Shown: positions 22,106-33,803 of the stretch, piece by piece
Position numbering within the stretch: the first letter of the stretch is position 1
Layout: each line of letters starts with the position of its first letter
Origin: Hyphodiscus hymeniophilus
Taxonomy: Eukaryota > Ascomycota > Leotiomycetes > Helotiales > Hyphodiscaceae
Assembly (NCBI GenBank): GCA_016508695.1
Contig: VNKQ01000012.1
Location: 186,001-250,000, forward strand
DNA length: 64,000 bases
Direction of reading: 5' to 3'
Made by a program: the position numbers and the translations under genes
Notes under the pieces: model-generated
Seen by the model: the letters and a program-made list of their open reading frames with translations, nothing else
The model's database searches: none
Told to the model about the DNA's origin: nothing

Positions 22106-23955
22106 GCTCTTTGAGAACCGAAGCTGCATTTTAAGCGAAAACGACCTGGAAAAAGTGGCCGCACGCGAGAACACTAAAATCTCATGTACTCAATTGATTA
22201 TTGCTGAAGACTTCATGTTCCAAATTTAATCAGATCTTTACGAATATTTCTCAAATAGCTATCGAACCATTCAAGATGGAAAGGGTCTATTAGATATTAA
22301 AGCGTAGGTGATAAACCTCCAAAATTGTTCCATTTCAATTGCATACTTTCGCCAAATCGATTACTTTTTGGGCAGCAACTCCACCTGTACAATTGGACTT
22401 CGTCCTGCGTCACTGAGTCCCTTCCGTCAATATCATCAAAATGTGATTCAAACTTACCAAAGCTGTGGGCAATATCAGAAGCCGAATCAAGTGCTTAACC
22501 TGACCACTACCTACATTGATCGTCACTCGCTCGGTGAGTCGGTGCAGCTTTTCCGACGCCGATTTGAACTCCAATATTAACATACATCCTTTCCTTACTG
22601 CGTTGGCAAGAGACCAGACACGATATATCCCGCTGCGTGCACCCCGATCGGGGCCTTAGTCCTATCCATGGTGCACTTCTGCCGTCTCAGGCGTGAAGTC
22701 GTGCTTTGCGCATTCGGAGACAGGAGCTGGGGACTTGAGGAGAGGGATACGAAGCAGATTGCCATCGCACGTAACGCGTATTAAACTCTGTGGATAGGTA
22801 CAAAGTATGTCGCGCTCTGTTGAGGAATAAGAAGGGTCCCCGACTCCTTGAATCGCTGGGGGTTGATCCGCAAAGAGGGATCTGTGCCTACGACTGAGGC
22901 TTTGGCAAAGCTATTCAGATCATCGGAGTACTTGGAAGGGGTACGCCAAGGTAGAAGAGTACAGCCAAAGCTTGACAGGTAGCGAGATCCGAGATGAAGT
23001 TCTCAGCAAATGCTGAGAATGCTGCGTGACTTCGCCCACGACCTGTCGCATGACGACAGCATGCAAGATCTGAGACTTTACAGCAGCAATAATGCTTTCA
23101 ATTCAACACAGACACAACCTTTGCTAACTTTGAATCCTTGAACCCAATAAATCCTCACAGATCCATCGTGTTATGTTCTGCACGGCATTCGTACACTGAC
23201 TCTTTCTCACCCTCAGACTGTCTTCAAAAGTTGAAATGAAGAGAAGGACAAGGATGTATGCACCTACGCGTGGAGTCCTCCGATACAGGACCAAGTTTGA
23301 AGACTCAGTGTAAGGGTAAAGTGGGACGGAAAGAGAGCGTAAAAAAGGACTTGGTACCTCGTAAGACGAGGCATGTCAAAGAAAGGGGAAGGGATGTTAC
23401 AGTACGGTGAGAGGAGCATGAAGGGCCCATCTAATCTGATCTGATCCATCCGTTCATCTGATAAGATTAAAAATGAGACCTCGTATCGTAAGTGCCATGG
23501 CATCGCATCGAAATGCCTCAGACGATCACACATATGACTCGAATTTCCGATTATGCGCCAATCAACCCGTAGACCGTAATTCAATTCCTCTCTCGCAAGT
23601 TTCCATCACACCCTCTCATAAATCCACGCCCGGGAACGCGGTTCACGAAGTTCCTCGGGTTCAAGCCTTGCATCTGGTTGGACGGACCCCATGGCTGGGC
23701 GACTGGGGGGCCAGAGATGATCGGATCAGATAAGATTTGATTTCCAAATCCTGTCGGAAGTTTGCGTGCGAGCTTTGCTTGGGCGTTGGCTGGACTGGAC
23801 TGGACTGCCAGGGTTATGTATTTGAGAGGGCGGTGGTGTCACCCCACTATTCCCGATGGGAGGGGAGAGGGGAGAGGAAAGAAAAGAGGACGAGATGAGG
23901 AGAGGAGTATGAATGGAATATAGAGATTGATGAAGTGTTTACTATTTATATCTAA

Positions 23956-23980
23956 GGGGGGGGGGGGGGGGGGGGGGGGG
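23956..23980 (+). repeat. poly(G) tract, 25 nt
   Basis: An uninterrupted run of 25 G within purine-rich DNA, with potential to form G-quadruplex structure. Length in the assembly may be unreliable. Confidence 0.9.
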
Positions 23981-24410
23981 ACATTCATATGAAAGGGTCC
24001 AACTGTAGAGGGGCAATGGAAATTGGGAGGGCGTTGTTGGGAGGGGAAGGGATAGAGGAGGAGTAAGTAGCGATGCATGGGCTGAGGGATGGGGAGACGA
24101 GTAGTCTGACAGTTAGACGGGAGTCGACTGATTGAGGGTTGTGATAGTGCAATTCGATATTCGCCAGACACGGCGCATATTACACAACGAGAAGAGGAAG
24201 GCATATACAGCAATGAAAATATAAATGTATAATATATATATTATGAGGGAAACTCCCACGTTTTGATTCTTCTTGGCCACGCATCTCATTCCCGTTCATG
24301 AATCTCTTGAACTGTCAAGATGACAAGATTACAAGAATATAATATTACAAGATTACAAGAATATGCGAATATCAAATCAATTAAACATCCTCCGTCTTGG
24401 TAATGCTCCC

Positions 24411-24438
24411 TCTCCTCTCCTCTCCTCTCCTCTCCTCT
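24411..24438 (+). repeat. TCTCC pentanucleotide microsatellite
   Basis: About five and a half tandem TCTCC units, about 370 bp upstream of the flavin reductase start. Polypyrimidine tracts like this are common in fungal promoters. Confidence 0.8.
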
Positions 24439-24783
24439 CGTCCCACCGTCATCACTTGCCGTGGTCCGTTGTCCCGCTTTCACTCTTCACCCTCCATTGG
24501 TGGTGGCCGATCCCGGCTGTGCGCCGTGTAAAAGTGGTGGGATCCGCCACTTACCTCCTCGTTAACATTTACTTGATCTTCCTTCCCCAATCGCTGACAC
24601 AAGTCTTACCAAACAACAACCACTCAGCTTTTTGACGTCTTCGACAGCTTCGACCATATTCGAGCAATTGATTGTCAAACCGTGACACACTATTCTCAAT
24701 GCGATAAACTACCCACCTCCTCCTCTGAGCAGCAGTATTTGTACATGCTTCTGCGACGATCAATCCTGCCCCGAATAACTAAG

Positions 24784-26625
24784 ATGCCTCGTCCGTTAGT
24801 AGTCAGAATGTCAACAACCTCACACTGCATCCCCTCCGAGCCAGAACCTGCGGCCGAATCCCCACGATCCTCCGCACCCTCTTTATCATACTCGTCTTCA
24901 TCCGACGAACCTGAAGAGCCTCCTCGACGCCGTCGCGCCTCTACGAAATTGATCTCCCAGAATGCCGCTGACGTACGGAGATTGATTGGCGAGCCTGGCA
25001 CAAAGTTGATTGAGAAGTGCTGTGGTGGGGGATGTTGCATGGCCATTACCAAGGGTGACGGCCTTACATTCGAACAGGTTCCTCTGCCAGACAACGACGC
25101 ATTTCGAGCGCTGCAATTGAAGGTGGGGCCTATTCCGACAACACTGTCGAGTCTGCCAGATTTACCCCATTCTGCCATCTCTCTACATCCAGCCGGCAAG
25201 GCTGCCACGAAGACTCCAGCTACAGAGTCACCCACAGACTCGGCTATCTCTGTTACCACTCCCCCGAATAACGACTCAATCGATTTTACACCACAACCGT
25301 CGAATGAGAGTCACGAAATCGATACGAAAATCCACCCTCCAGACTTCGTTCAACCCCACCCTCCTTATAATGTCTACTCTGCCCGCATATTCTCAGCTCG
25401 TGAGCTCACCCGGCCCGGGGCAGAGAAACGAACCTACCACTTTGACCTCGACGTCACCGACTATCCCGAAGAGCTCGGCGTAGATTTCAAGGTTGGCGGT
25501 GCAATTGGAGTCATGGCACCGAATGAAGAATCCGTTGTCGATGAAGTTCTCGATCTCCTCCTCATTCCTCGGTTTCTACGAGATCGCCCGGTCCTGTTGA
25601 AGACCGAAAGTGGTAGATGGCCAACAGTCTGGGGTGACGACCAGGCAAGAGAACTAGTCACCACGCGAAGGGATCTGTTGACATGGTGTGGAGACATTCA
25701 ATCCTACCCTCCCACCAAGTCTCTACTTCGAGTACTGGCAGAATACGCAACGAACCCCAACGAGAAGAAAGTGTTACTCTATCTCTGCTCTGCAGAAGGA
25801 CAAGGGACTTTCTGTGATTTCAGAACCGGTCCTCATATTACGCTAGCCCAACTGCTCCACGCTTTCCCATCCTCCAAACCCCCTCTTGATATACTGCTCG
25901 GACAACTCCAAACGCTCATGCCGCGCTTCTACTCGATGTCCAACGACCCACATGAGTCCTGTGTTCCCGTCGACGGGTGCAGCCGCGTAATCGAAATTGC
26001 CGTCACAGTTCACGAAACCCCCAATTGGACAGGCGGACAGCGCACTGGTGTAGGATCGGGATTTTTTGAACGACAAGCACGAAAGTTCATTGAGGCAGAG
26101 GCTAGAGGCGAGAAGCCTAATCTGAGAGTTCCTATGTTCAAGGGTCTCATGGCCAATCCACTGGCTAGGGAGTTTGTTTCGGATGGTCCCATGCTCTTGA
26201 TTGGAGCCGGTGTAGGCGTTGCACCATTCAGAGGCTTCGTCCAACGTCGTCTCCGCAACGCAAACTGCGCGAACAAAGTCTGGGTCCTTCAAGGAGTACG
26301 AGATTCCCTTCTGGACGAGCTGTATTCCGGCGAGTGGGGTGTGCACGAGGATGAAGTCAAGAAAGTGGTACAATCCCGCAAGGGAAGCAGCAAAGGTCGC
26401 TACGTCCAAGACGAAGTACGAGCACAGAAAGATCTTGTCTGGTTCATCATCAACAGTCTAGACGGCCGCGTCTTTGTCTGCGGATCGAGTAAGGGAATGG
26501 GCGAGGGTGTTGAAGAGGCACTCATCGATGTAGCGGTTGAGAAAGGTAATTTGGGAAGAGAGGAGGCGAGCGCGTTCTGGAAGCTGAAGAAGGAAGCTGG
26601 GCAGTATATCGCTGAGACGTGGTAG
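24784..26625 (+). CDS. FAD/NADPH-binding reductase of the P450-reductase fold lacking the FMN domain
   Basis: A single exon of 613 residues from the ATG at 24784 (MPRPLVVRM). Upstream and downstream ATGs at 24745 and 24808 are possible. The N-terminal 150 residues are Ser/Pro-rich and contain a striking Cys cluster, EKCCGGGCCMAI. The rest is the diflavin-reductase C-terminal module: FAD-binding RFYSMSND, GSGFF, the NADPH loop GAGVGVAPFRGFV, VFVCGSSKGMGEGV and a terminal ETW aromatic stack. A flavodoxin (FMN) domain is missing, so it cannot pass electrons to P450s in the usual way and may work with a separate FMN or Fe-S partner. It is probably a conserved fungal protein, not tied to the cluster. 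Confidence 0.8.
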   Translation: MPRPLVVRMSTTSHCIPSEPEPAAESPRSSAPSLSYSSSSDEPEEPPRRRRASTKLISQNAADVRRLIGEPGTKLIEKCCGGGCCMAITKGDGLTFEQVPLPDNDAFRALQLKVGPIPTTLSSLPDLPHSAISLHPAGKAATKTPATESPTDSAISVTTPPNNDSIDFTPQPSNESHEIDTKIHPPDFVQPHPPYNVYSARIFSARELTRPGAEKRTYHFDLDVTDYPEELGVDFKVGGAIGVMAPNEESVVDEVLDLLLIPRFLRDRPVLLKTESGRWPTVWGDDQARELVTTRRDLLTWCGDIQSYPPTKSLLRVLAEYATNPNEKKVLLYLCSAEGQGTFCDFRTGPHITLAQLLHAFPSSKPPLDILLGQLQTLMPRFYSMSNDPHESCVPVDGCSRVIEIAVTVHETPNWTGGQRTGVGSGFFERQARKFIEAEARGEKPNLRVPMFKGLMANPLAREFVSDGPMLLIGAGVGVAPFRGFVQRRLRNANCANKVWVLQGVRDSLLDELYSGEWGVHEDEVKKVVQSRKGSSKGRYVQDEVRAQKDLVWFIINSLDGRVFVCGSSKGMGEGVEEALIDVAVEKGNLGREEASAFWKLKKEAGQYIAETW

Positions 26626-27580
26626 AAAATCATCGTCCTGTTTAGATCACCTCGTCTCGCTTTCCTTGGCAAAAGCCGGATTGTTGTTTTGGATATTTGC
26701 GTTCAGTTAAAGCATTTTGGCGATACATTCGTACATATGGGTCTGGCGTTATGAGGGGGGGTTTTGCTTCTGCTTTGCATGGCGTTCAAAGGCACAAAAT
26801 CACGAGCAATTGTGCAGCATGGTAGATCCGGGATGGCTGTGTGCTTCTTCAATGGATATTTTGGAATGAGTTGAAATGAGATTGGATACTTGTATGATAT
26901 GCAATGCAATGAAAGCATAAGATTCATTTAGGGGAGGTCAGTCATGGAGTGCATGGCCAACGTCTTGATCTCAGTACTTTGATATACTTTGATGTACATT
27001 ATAAGAGCCATTTATCTACTAGTTGGGGCTTTCTTTCAATTACTTTGTCTATTGCAGATCTAACAGAAGAAATACAAAGAGTTGTTTGATATTGCTGCGT
27101 TCATTCCTGGCTTGGGCTTTCTCGTCCGTTCATTATCGAGCTTACCGATGTGCTTATCTTCCTGCAGCCCCACCCTGCTATGCTCCGTACTACTGGTTCG
27201 CTTCTTATAAGCCTACGCGGAAGTGATGTCAGATGTCACGTGCTGGCATGTCACTCCAATATTCTAATTGATGCCCTTCCAACGCCGCGTTCGGAAACTC
27301 TCTTTTAGCTTGCGATTGACCCAAGCCAAAGCTGCGGTTTACGATCTAATCTAATCTTATCAGTTTTGTAAGTATAACTTCAAATTGCGATGTTGATATT
27401 CGCGAGTTCGAAAATCCGGTGTTGCAATCCTTCGTCGCGCTAATCTGGACCTCATCTCACCATGCTGGCGACGCTTTTTCCGAGACTTCCGGGCCAACTC
27501 AGCAATCATGTCAACCACAGTAAGTCGCCTATTTCTCTCCTTTAATCCTCCTTCCAAATCCCCCTCGACGACCATTCCAA
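26626..27580. other. intergenic region
   Basis: This is the 3' flank of the reductase and the promoter of the arylsulfotransferase-like gene, both on the plus strand. A CACGTG box is at about 27237-27242 inside a short imperfect inverted repeat. No gene seen. Confidence 0.45.
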
Positions 27581-29709
27581 ATGATGAGGTCTTTCTATCT
27601 CCTCGCGGCTCTCCATGTGCCTTGGGTGGCTACATTCTCCTTTAACGGCTACGATCTGGGCTTCCACGGTACGTTCCCGCGGCAGCATTTCCACTCGGTG
27701 GACTTCGAGCCGCCGAAGACCAAGATCACAAAGTGGAACGACCAGTGCGATAATGGGTATCTGTTCCTCACGCCGAGAGGGCCTCTCGTCACGGACGCGG
27801 CGAGAGGTCCTGTGATTTCCGACCCCAAGGGAAACCTGGTGTGGATGAACAACGACAAGTTTGCGCAGGCGTTGAACTTCAATGTGCAGAGTTATAAGGG
27901 GAAGGACTACCTGACGTTCTGGACGAAGGGTAAGAAGTCCAAGAAGTCTAAGAAAAATGGAAAGGATTCCAAGAAAAAGGGGAAAGATTCCAAGGAAAAG
28001 GAAAAGGATCCCAAGAAAGCCAAGAAAGCCAAGAAGCCTAATAAGTATTATGTGATGGTAAGAGCTTTTCACTCACACCGATGCATTTCTGACCTTTTAC
28101 TTCCAGCTTGACTCCTCCTACAAGGTAGCTTATAAAATTTACCCAGTCGGCGAAGGCCTTAAAGGAGACTCCCACGAATTCCGCATCACACCACAAGGCA
28201 CAGCACTAATTACAATCTACAACAAACACGAAGCCGACTGCACGGAACTAGGTCTTGGTAAGAGCTGTTGGATCCAGGATGGGCTCTTCCAGGAAATCGA
28301 CATCGAGACGGGCAATCTTATCTTCGAATGGCGCGCTACGGATCACATCAGCATGAACGATGTCTTTAGTAGCCCCTCGATGAAAGATGGCCATGGGAAA
28401 TCGAAGGAAGACGCTTTTGATTTCTTTCACATCAACAGCGTCGACAAGACGGAAGAAGGGGATTACAGTGAGTGCCATTTAAGCATTTCCTTCCCAACAC
28501 ATTGTTTCAGGAGCTCGGAGACATGTTTTCTATCCACAGACTTGTTCCTCTCTCCTGAATCAGGCACGAACCACCTCAAACAATCCAGAAGGATCAATAC
28601 TAACTCCACGGTCTTCCGCAGTCATCTCCGCCCGTTACATGCATGCCGTAGTCTGCATCAGTGGTAAAACAGGCGACATCCTCTGGCAACTAGGCGGCAA
28701 GAACAATGAGTTCAATGACCTGAACCACGCACTCGATTTCGCCTGGCAACACCACGTAACATGGCATGGAAACAACACCCTTACCCTCTTCGACAACCAT
28801 GCAAACAATGTCTTCCACATGCCCTCATCCCACAGCAAAGGTATGCTCATCCACCTCGACATGGACTCCAAGACAGCCCGCCTGATCCAGAAGTTCGTGC
28901 ACCCGGACAAAATCCTCAATGTGTCCCAGGGCTCCGTCCAGCTCGTCCCTGAAAGCGGAAACGTGCTTGTCGGCTTCGGAAACTCACCCACATACATCGA
29001 GTACGCACCCAACGGGCATGTCCTCTGCGCCGCGCACTTCGCACCGCATCTGCTGTTCGAGATCATCGATTTCGGGTTCGTGAAGTCATATCGCGTGTTC
29101 AAGCATCCGTGGGTGGGAAGGCCGGATACGGTACCAGATGTGATGGTGAAGAAGGACAAAGTATATGTCAGTTGGAATGGAGCGACGGAGGTAAAGGGCT
29201 GGAGACTGGAGAGCGCCGAGATATCCGAGGCGAGCGATGATGACTTCGTCACGATTCAGAGTCGGGGCCGTGAGGGCTTCGAGACGGCTTTCGACCTCCC
29301 CAAACATAAGCACGATCGCTATGTACGCATCGTCGCGCTCGATGCCTCCGAGAACATAATGGCCCAGTCCGCAGTCGTGCTGGCATCTCCCCCATCCGTA
29401 AGCTCCTCCCCACCCCATCCTTCAACGCTCAGTCCCCCCAACTAACGACCCCAGTCCTCCTTCTGGCCCACTTTCTTCACCCTCCTCTTCACCCTCTCCC
29501 TCCTCACCCTCCTGGTCTTCATCGTCGTCTCCGTCTCCCGGCAACGCGGCTCCCGCTGGCTCGAGAGGCTTCCCCTACCCCGTCTCCCGCACTCCCCACA
29601 ACTGCACAGTCTCAAGACCCGCATCTACACCACCATAAAACGGGGGGCGCGTGGGAGTCTGCGTGATTGGGAGGCTGATCCTTTATTGCTTAATGAGCGC
29701 GAGGCTTGA
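27581..29709 (+). CDS. arylsulfotransferase-like (ASST) secretory protein with C-terminal membrane anchor
   Basis: Four exons (27581-28057, 28107-28467, 28622-29397, 29455-29709) join to 622 residues. A signal peptide (MMRSFYLLAALHVPWVATF) leads into an ASST beta-propeller: GYLFLTPRG, SHEFRITPQGTALITIY, QDGLFQEIDIETGNLIFEW, FFHINSVDK, a long third exon with ILWQLGGKNNEF, HHVTWHGNNTLTLFDN and SQGSVQLVPESGNVLVGFG, and VSWNGATEVKGW. The last exon adds a transmembrane helix and a short basic tail ending NEREA. This topology places the propeller in the lumen or outside the cell. Bacterial ASST moves sulfate between phenols; the activity of fungal members is not established. A Lys-rich insert interrupts the first propeller region. 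Confidence 0.85.
27930..28046 (+). repeat. Lys-rich near-repeat insert inside the ASST-like gene
   Basis: About 40 codons, mostly AAG/AAA with spaced GAT/TCC, giving KKSKK, GKDSKKKG and KKAKK units. The near-repetition suggests growth by slippage. The reading frame stays open into the downstream splice site, so it belongs to the coding exon. Confidence 0.75.
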
Positions 29710-30795
29710 TTTTTCTGGGACTTGGGTACAGCGTCTGCATTCATTTAACACCTAGCATTGGACTGGAGCGGTTTTGAAGAGGGGGGTAGGCGAGGTTTTT
29801 AATTTTCCAAGGAGATGGGAATGCATTTCTTGCTGTCATTGGTAATCTTGGCGTCGTGTGGGAAGAGATTGATCTGATATAACCCCGATATTTAAAGGGA
29901 TGGGAATGGAACATTTTGTATTATTCATCATTGCTTCTCTGCTGATAATAAGGAAGCAAACCCAATTTCCTATATAAGGTGACACGCCCATTGACCATGG
30001 TACACGTCTACGGGATAGCAGGCATGGAGTGCTCGCTTTAGTAATACTATTTCATGGTAGGTAGGTATTAACCTCAAATCCTGACCTGATACCTAAAACT
30101 ACGAGCCGTACATTCACGGGTTTCGCAGGAGATTGCTACAATGAGGATATAAATTAACTTCCGTAACTTCGGGATAATGAGCGCCGTTCTTCCTGGTTAA
30201 TATCAGGTAAAGAAGAGGAGGCATAGAATCGTGTTGTACAACTGTTCAATTGAAAACAAAGCACTCTGCATTCAGATAATAAATCAAGGTATTGGGTGTG
30301 AATACTGCCCGATCTCGGCTGGTTAACGGGATTTGCTGAGTTGATTTTTTAAAAACAAATCTCATGTAAACCAAAAATGTTTGGTTCTCTCTTTCACAGA
30401 GTCGTGCTATCTTGCTCGGTATCCTGAGCTCAACTCGCTTGCATCACTCCTCACCCACGTGTTGATCACCTCGCCTCCTTCATCCAATGGACCTACAATC
30501 GATACAGTGGCCTCCAGCTTTCCATGGCTCTTGTAGATCTCGAACGATTTTGGGCCTCTATATACGATGACAGTGAAGAGCAGAATATCGAACAAAGGTT
30601 CACATCGAACCTGGCCACGCTCGAATTCCGTGTGAAACTGTCGGGTACTTGACAAGACACACACACACGATCAATCTCCCGTACGTAAAGAATCATTCAC
30701 GCCATTTCGACATATCCATCTCTCCTTTCATCCGAGACCCTATGTCGAAATATACCAACGGGACCCGCTTGTCGGTTTCATCGCCACAAAAGTCT
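29710..30795. other. convergent intergenic region
   Basis: This is the 3' flank of the ASST-like gene (+) and the FAD oxidoreductase (-). ORFs around 30407-30850 have no recognisable family. No other structure seen. Confidence 0.45.
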
Positions 30796-32309
30796 TCACA
30801 AAATGCCTTCACGGAAAGGAAAATACGCGCCATTCCTAAGCCCAACTCGTAAGCAGAACTCACCAGCAACGGAGATCCCCTTACCGTGCCCGTTATATCC
30901 CGCGGCAATAAACTGTCCCTTCTTCCCCGGCAGCCCCCCGAGATATGGAAGGCCATCATGGCTGATTCCCATAATGCCCGTCCAGACCACCGTCTCAAGC
31001 GAGACCTCCTGCTTCTCATCCGCGTCCCGTGCCCATCCCTCAAACTTCGATTTCGGGAAGTCTCGCAAAGCGACCGCAATCTCGTCGTTCATGACGGAGT
31101 CGTCCGAATCGCCCAATGGACCAGTCACGCCCTCGGGATGCGCCAGATCTCTGCCCCCCAAAACGACATGTCTCCCTCTCGCTTGTCGCTGGATCAGATA
31201 GTCGTAATCGGAGTCCCAGATGGTGGCCATTGTCTTGTCAAGTGGTCTTGACGCGTATGAGCTCGATGGTGGAATGGCTGCAACGTGACCCTTCAGAGGC
31301 ACAATCCTTCCTACGAACTCGGGAAGAAGGTAGGAAGAGTAGCCGTTCGTTGCATGGATCACTTTGTGTGCTTTAGCCTCTCTAATGTCGGTGATGACCC
31401 TCCATTGGTCAGAGGGCGCATTTTGGATAGAGGTTACGGTCGTGTGAGTCTGCAGGTTCAATCCGAGGTCTAAGGCCATCTTGAGCACGGCGATTGTCAG
31501 TTTATATGGCCATAAGCTCGCTGCGGGATATGAGATGGCTCCGATACACCCTGATACCCTCGTGAACTGGACAAACACAGATTAGCATACTTTGTGTCTG
31601 GGAAAAGGCCCAGTGTCGCAAGCGCAAGCCAAGAAGGCCGCTGACGAGGAGCGATGCACCTTTTCAGCTTCATCACCGCGATGTATCGTTATCTTCGACA
31701 CATTCCCGCCGGCATTTCTGAAGTTCTCATACGATCTGTAACCCCGCCTCCACGAAGCCTCGCTCATGTACGTATCCACCGTATTGCAAGTCACCAGATC
31801 CACCTCTTCAGCCAGGCCCTTCTCTCGAATGAAAGCTACCGTGGCATCCAGATTTGCAGCCTCGAGATGGCATTGTTGGAGAGCTGTCTCAACCCCGTGG
31901 GCTTCCGCGTACCCATCGAAGCCCCGACAGCAGTCGGGTTTGATGTGGCCCCCTGGAACCATCATTCAGCAAATGAAGAATCCGTGCAACATTCCTCGAC
32001 AAACCATTTCTACCCGTAGCGCCGCTTGCAGCTGTTCTTGCTTCGAGCATCAGTATCGACGGCTTGGGCCCTGCTCTCGACAGCAGATTATACGCGATCA
32101 ACGCCCCGGTCAAGCCCGAGCCTATAATCACGATATCCACATCGTCGGGAAAAGTTTCTCTGTTGTGGTTTAGTCATTATCAGAAGAGCTTGGAGGGTGA
32201 TTTGCGCAGATGCGTACGATCTGTGATTCTCGAGTTCAGGATCTGGTGGCGTTTGCCAGAAGGATTTTGTTGGATTCGTGGAGGGAAGCCCGGAGCGAAG
32301 ATCCTTCAT
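30796..32309 (-). CDS. FAD-dependent oxidoreductase, D-amino-acid-oxidase (DAO) fold
   Basis: Four exons on the minus strand: 32309-32218 (GLPSTNPTKSFWQTPP, the conserved N-terminus of this fungal group), 32159 to about 32015, about 31961 to 31663 and about 31570-30796. Joined, they give the dinucleotide fold VDIVIIGSGLTGA, the FAD-contact ASGATGRNGGHIKPD, EAEKFTRVSGCIGAISYPAA across the third intron, a substrate-domain LTIAVLKMALDLG, and the C-terminal WTGIMGISHDGLPYLGGL and GYNGHGKG that close over FAD. The third intron uses a GTGCAT donor, which gives the best match to the family. Members oxidise secondary amines or amino acids; the substrate here is unknown. It is possibly peroxisomal or cytosolic, with no clear C-terminal PTS1 (ends EGIL). 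Confidence 0.85.
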
Positions 32310-32984
32310 GACTGTACTGCGGGTGATTTAGTCCGCTACGAACAGACTGTGCTGCAAATGACTGCGTAACAGCTTGATCAAAAGTGCCTTCCAGATAATA
32401 GAACGAACAAAAAGAAAGGAAAGTATCCCAGATTCGACAGGGATCCCAAAGGTGGGAGCGGATAATCTACTGTATGTGTCAGAGCCATTATTCAGTGCAA
32501 GAAAAGGCCCGGAAAAGTTGAGTATCACAGTCGCATTGAGAATAGAAATCATCTGTTCGTTCCAGAGCACAAGAGTTTGAGAATGATACTATTCCTAGAA
32601 GCCCTTCTTTACTCCCAATTTCAGGGATAAAGTGGGGTGCTTTCGAATTTTGAAGCGGGGCCCTACAGCATACGAGTATTTCTATTTTGCACCTAATGGT
32701 CTCTGAGAATTCGGCACAAATTGCATATAGTTGTCTGAAGTGATTGCAGAATATGTAATGGGTGGTTCTATCTCTAAATATACTTCTAGACTCCTTCAGA
32801 TTCTCAGAACCGCTGGCCTGGGGCTAAGAGTCCCTCGGTTGAATCATTAGCGTTACCCCACACTCCACTTTCGGTTCTAGTCTGACAGCATTCATGTCAT
32901 TTCAGACGCTGACAAGATCTATTTTAAAAGCCACATCCTCCTCCGATATATATACTTTCTGAGGGGCAGGCACAGGGAGACACC
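32310..32984. promoter_or_regulatory. divergent promoter, FAD oxidoreductase / PEX11-like
   Basis: A 675-bp region between divergent starts. A TATATATA stretch at 32946-32953 lies about 32 bp upstream of the PEX11-like ATG and is a plausible TATA box. No genes seen. Confidence 0.5.
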
Positions 32985-33803
32985 ATGGCTTCAGACAAGA
33001 TTTCACCGCCATCAGACATGATGGCTGCCATCTTCAAATCGAAAGCAGACGCGCGGATTATGCGCCTCTACAAGATACTATCCACCTCGACTGGTGTCGA
33101 TACCACTCTCACCCTCGTTGGCTTCTCCTTATTCTTCGTCTCCTCGCAACTTTCTACCCTTCGAAACCTCGAGACCAAGGTCCTCGGCCGACTCTTCGCG
33201 GACAATGCCAAGGCACTGAAATATGGCAGCGCATCGATCGTCAAGCTCGCAGACCTGGAGACCAGCATGAAGCTTCTCGCGGGGATGTGCTCTGACTTCC
33301 GCGCATTTACGCGATTGTGGGGCCTGCTTGGCATCTACGCGATGGTCAAGAGGGACTACTTCAACCCTCCGAAAGACGCGATCCTCAACGCCGTATCGTG
33401 GAGTCAAGCCGGCACCCTCGGGCTCTACTACTTCTACGAGAACGGCTACTACCTGGCTGCGAAGGGGGTCCTGAGGGGCTGGGCCGGGCCCGATATCAAG
33501 AGGTGGGCGAAGACCAGTCTGAAGATGTTCCTGGCGTACGTGGCGCTCGAATACGTGCGGCTCTACAGGGAACGACAGTTGCTGGAGGTGAAGAGGGCCA
33601 AGGCCGTCTCGGCGAAGGAGAATGAGGATGTCGAAAGGGAAGAAGGGGCATGGGTCAGGACGGCACTGATGAACGTTTGCTACGCTCCTTTGGGCGTACA
33701 TTGGGTTTCGGAGAATGGCATCATGAGTGATGGCTGGGTTGGGGGTTTGATGTCGTTGATTGGAGTGGTCAAGTTCAGGGCTGCATGGACACTGGCTGCG
33801 TGA
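32985..33803 (+). CDS. PEX11-family peroxisomal membrane protein (PEX11C-like)
   Basis: An intron-free gene of 272 residues from the ATG at 32985. PEX11 proteins remodel and divide peroxisomes. Seen here: an N-terminal amphipathic helix (KADARIMRLYKILST), a hydrophobic segment (TTLTLVGFSLFFVSS), FRAFTRLWGLLGIYAM in the middle, a second hydrophobic stretch with YYFYENGYYLA, a charged linker (KENEDVEREEG) and a C-terminal membrane segment ending AAWTLAA. Length and layout fit fungal PEX11B/C rather than the shorter PEX11A. It is divergent from an FAD oxidase of a family often found in peroxisomes, which may be coincidental. Confidence 0.8.
   Translation: MASDKISPPSDMMAAIFKSKADARIMRLYKILSTSTGVDTTLTLVGFSLFFVSSQLSTLRNLETKVLGRLFADNAKALKYGSASIVKLADLETSMKLLAGMCSDFRAFTRLWGLLGIYAMVKRDYFNPPKDAILNAVSWSQAGTLGLYYFYENGYYLAAKGVLRGWAGPDIKRWAKTSLKMFLAYVALEYVRLYRERQLLEVKRAKAVSAKENEDVEREEGAWVRTALMNVCYAPLGVHWVSENGIMSDGWVGGLMSLIGVVKFRAAWTLAA

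Larger units (their letters stand above)
22033..24744. other. long gene-poor region
   Basis: About 2.7 kb without a convincing gene. It contains the 31-T and 25-G homopolymers, a purine-rich stretch at about 23850-24110 and a TCTCC microsatellite. The right end is the promoter and 5' UTR of the flavin reductase. ORFs here (up to 124 residues) are driven by the homopolymers or show no family resemblance. Confidence 0.5.

Noticed and set aside
23880..24213. 124-codon minus ORF with a proline run
   Set aside because: The prolines come from the 25-G homopolymer. No conserved context.
30407..30664. 85-codon minus-strand ORF in the ASST/FAD oxidase gap
   Set aside because: It looks faintly protein-like (FDILLFTVIVYRG), but no exon partner or family could be found.
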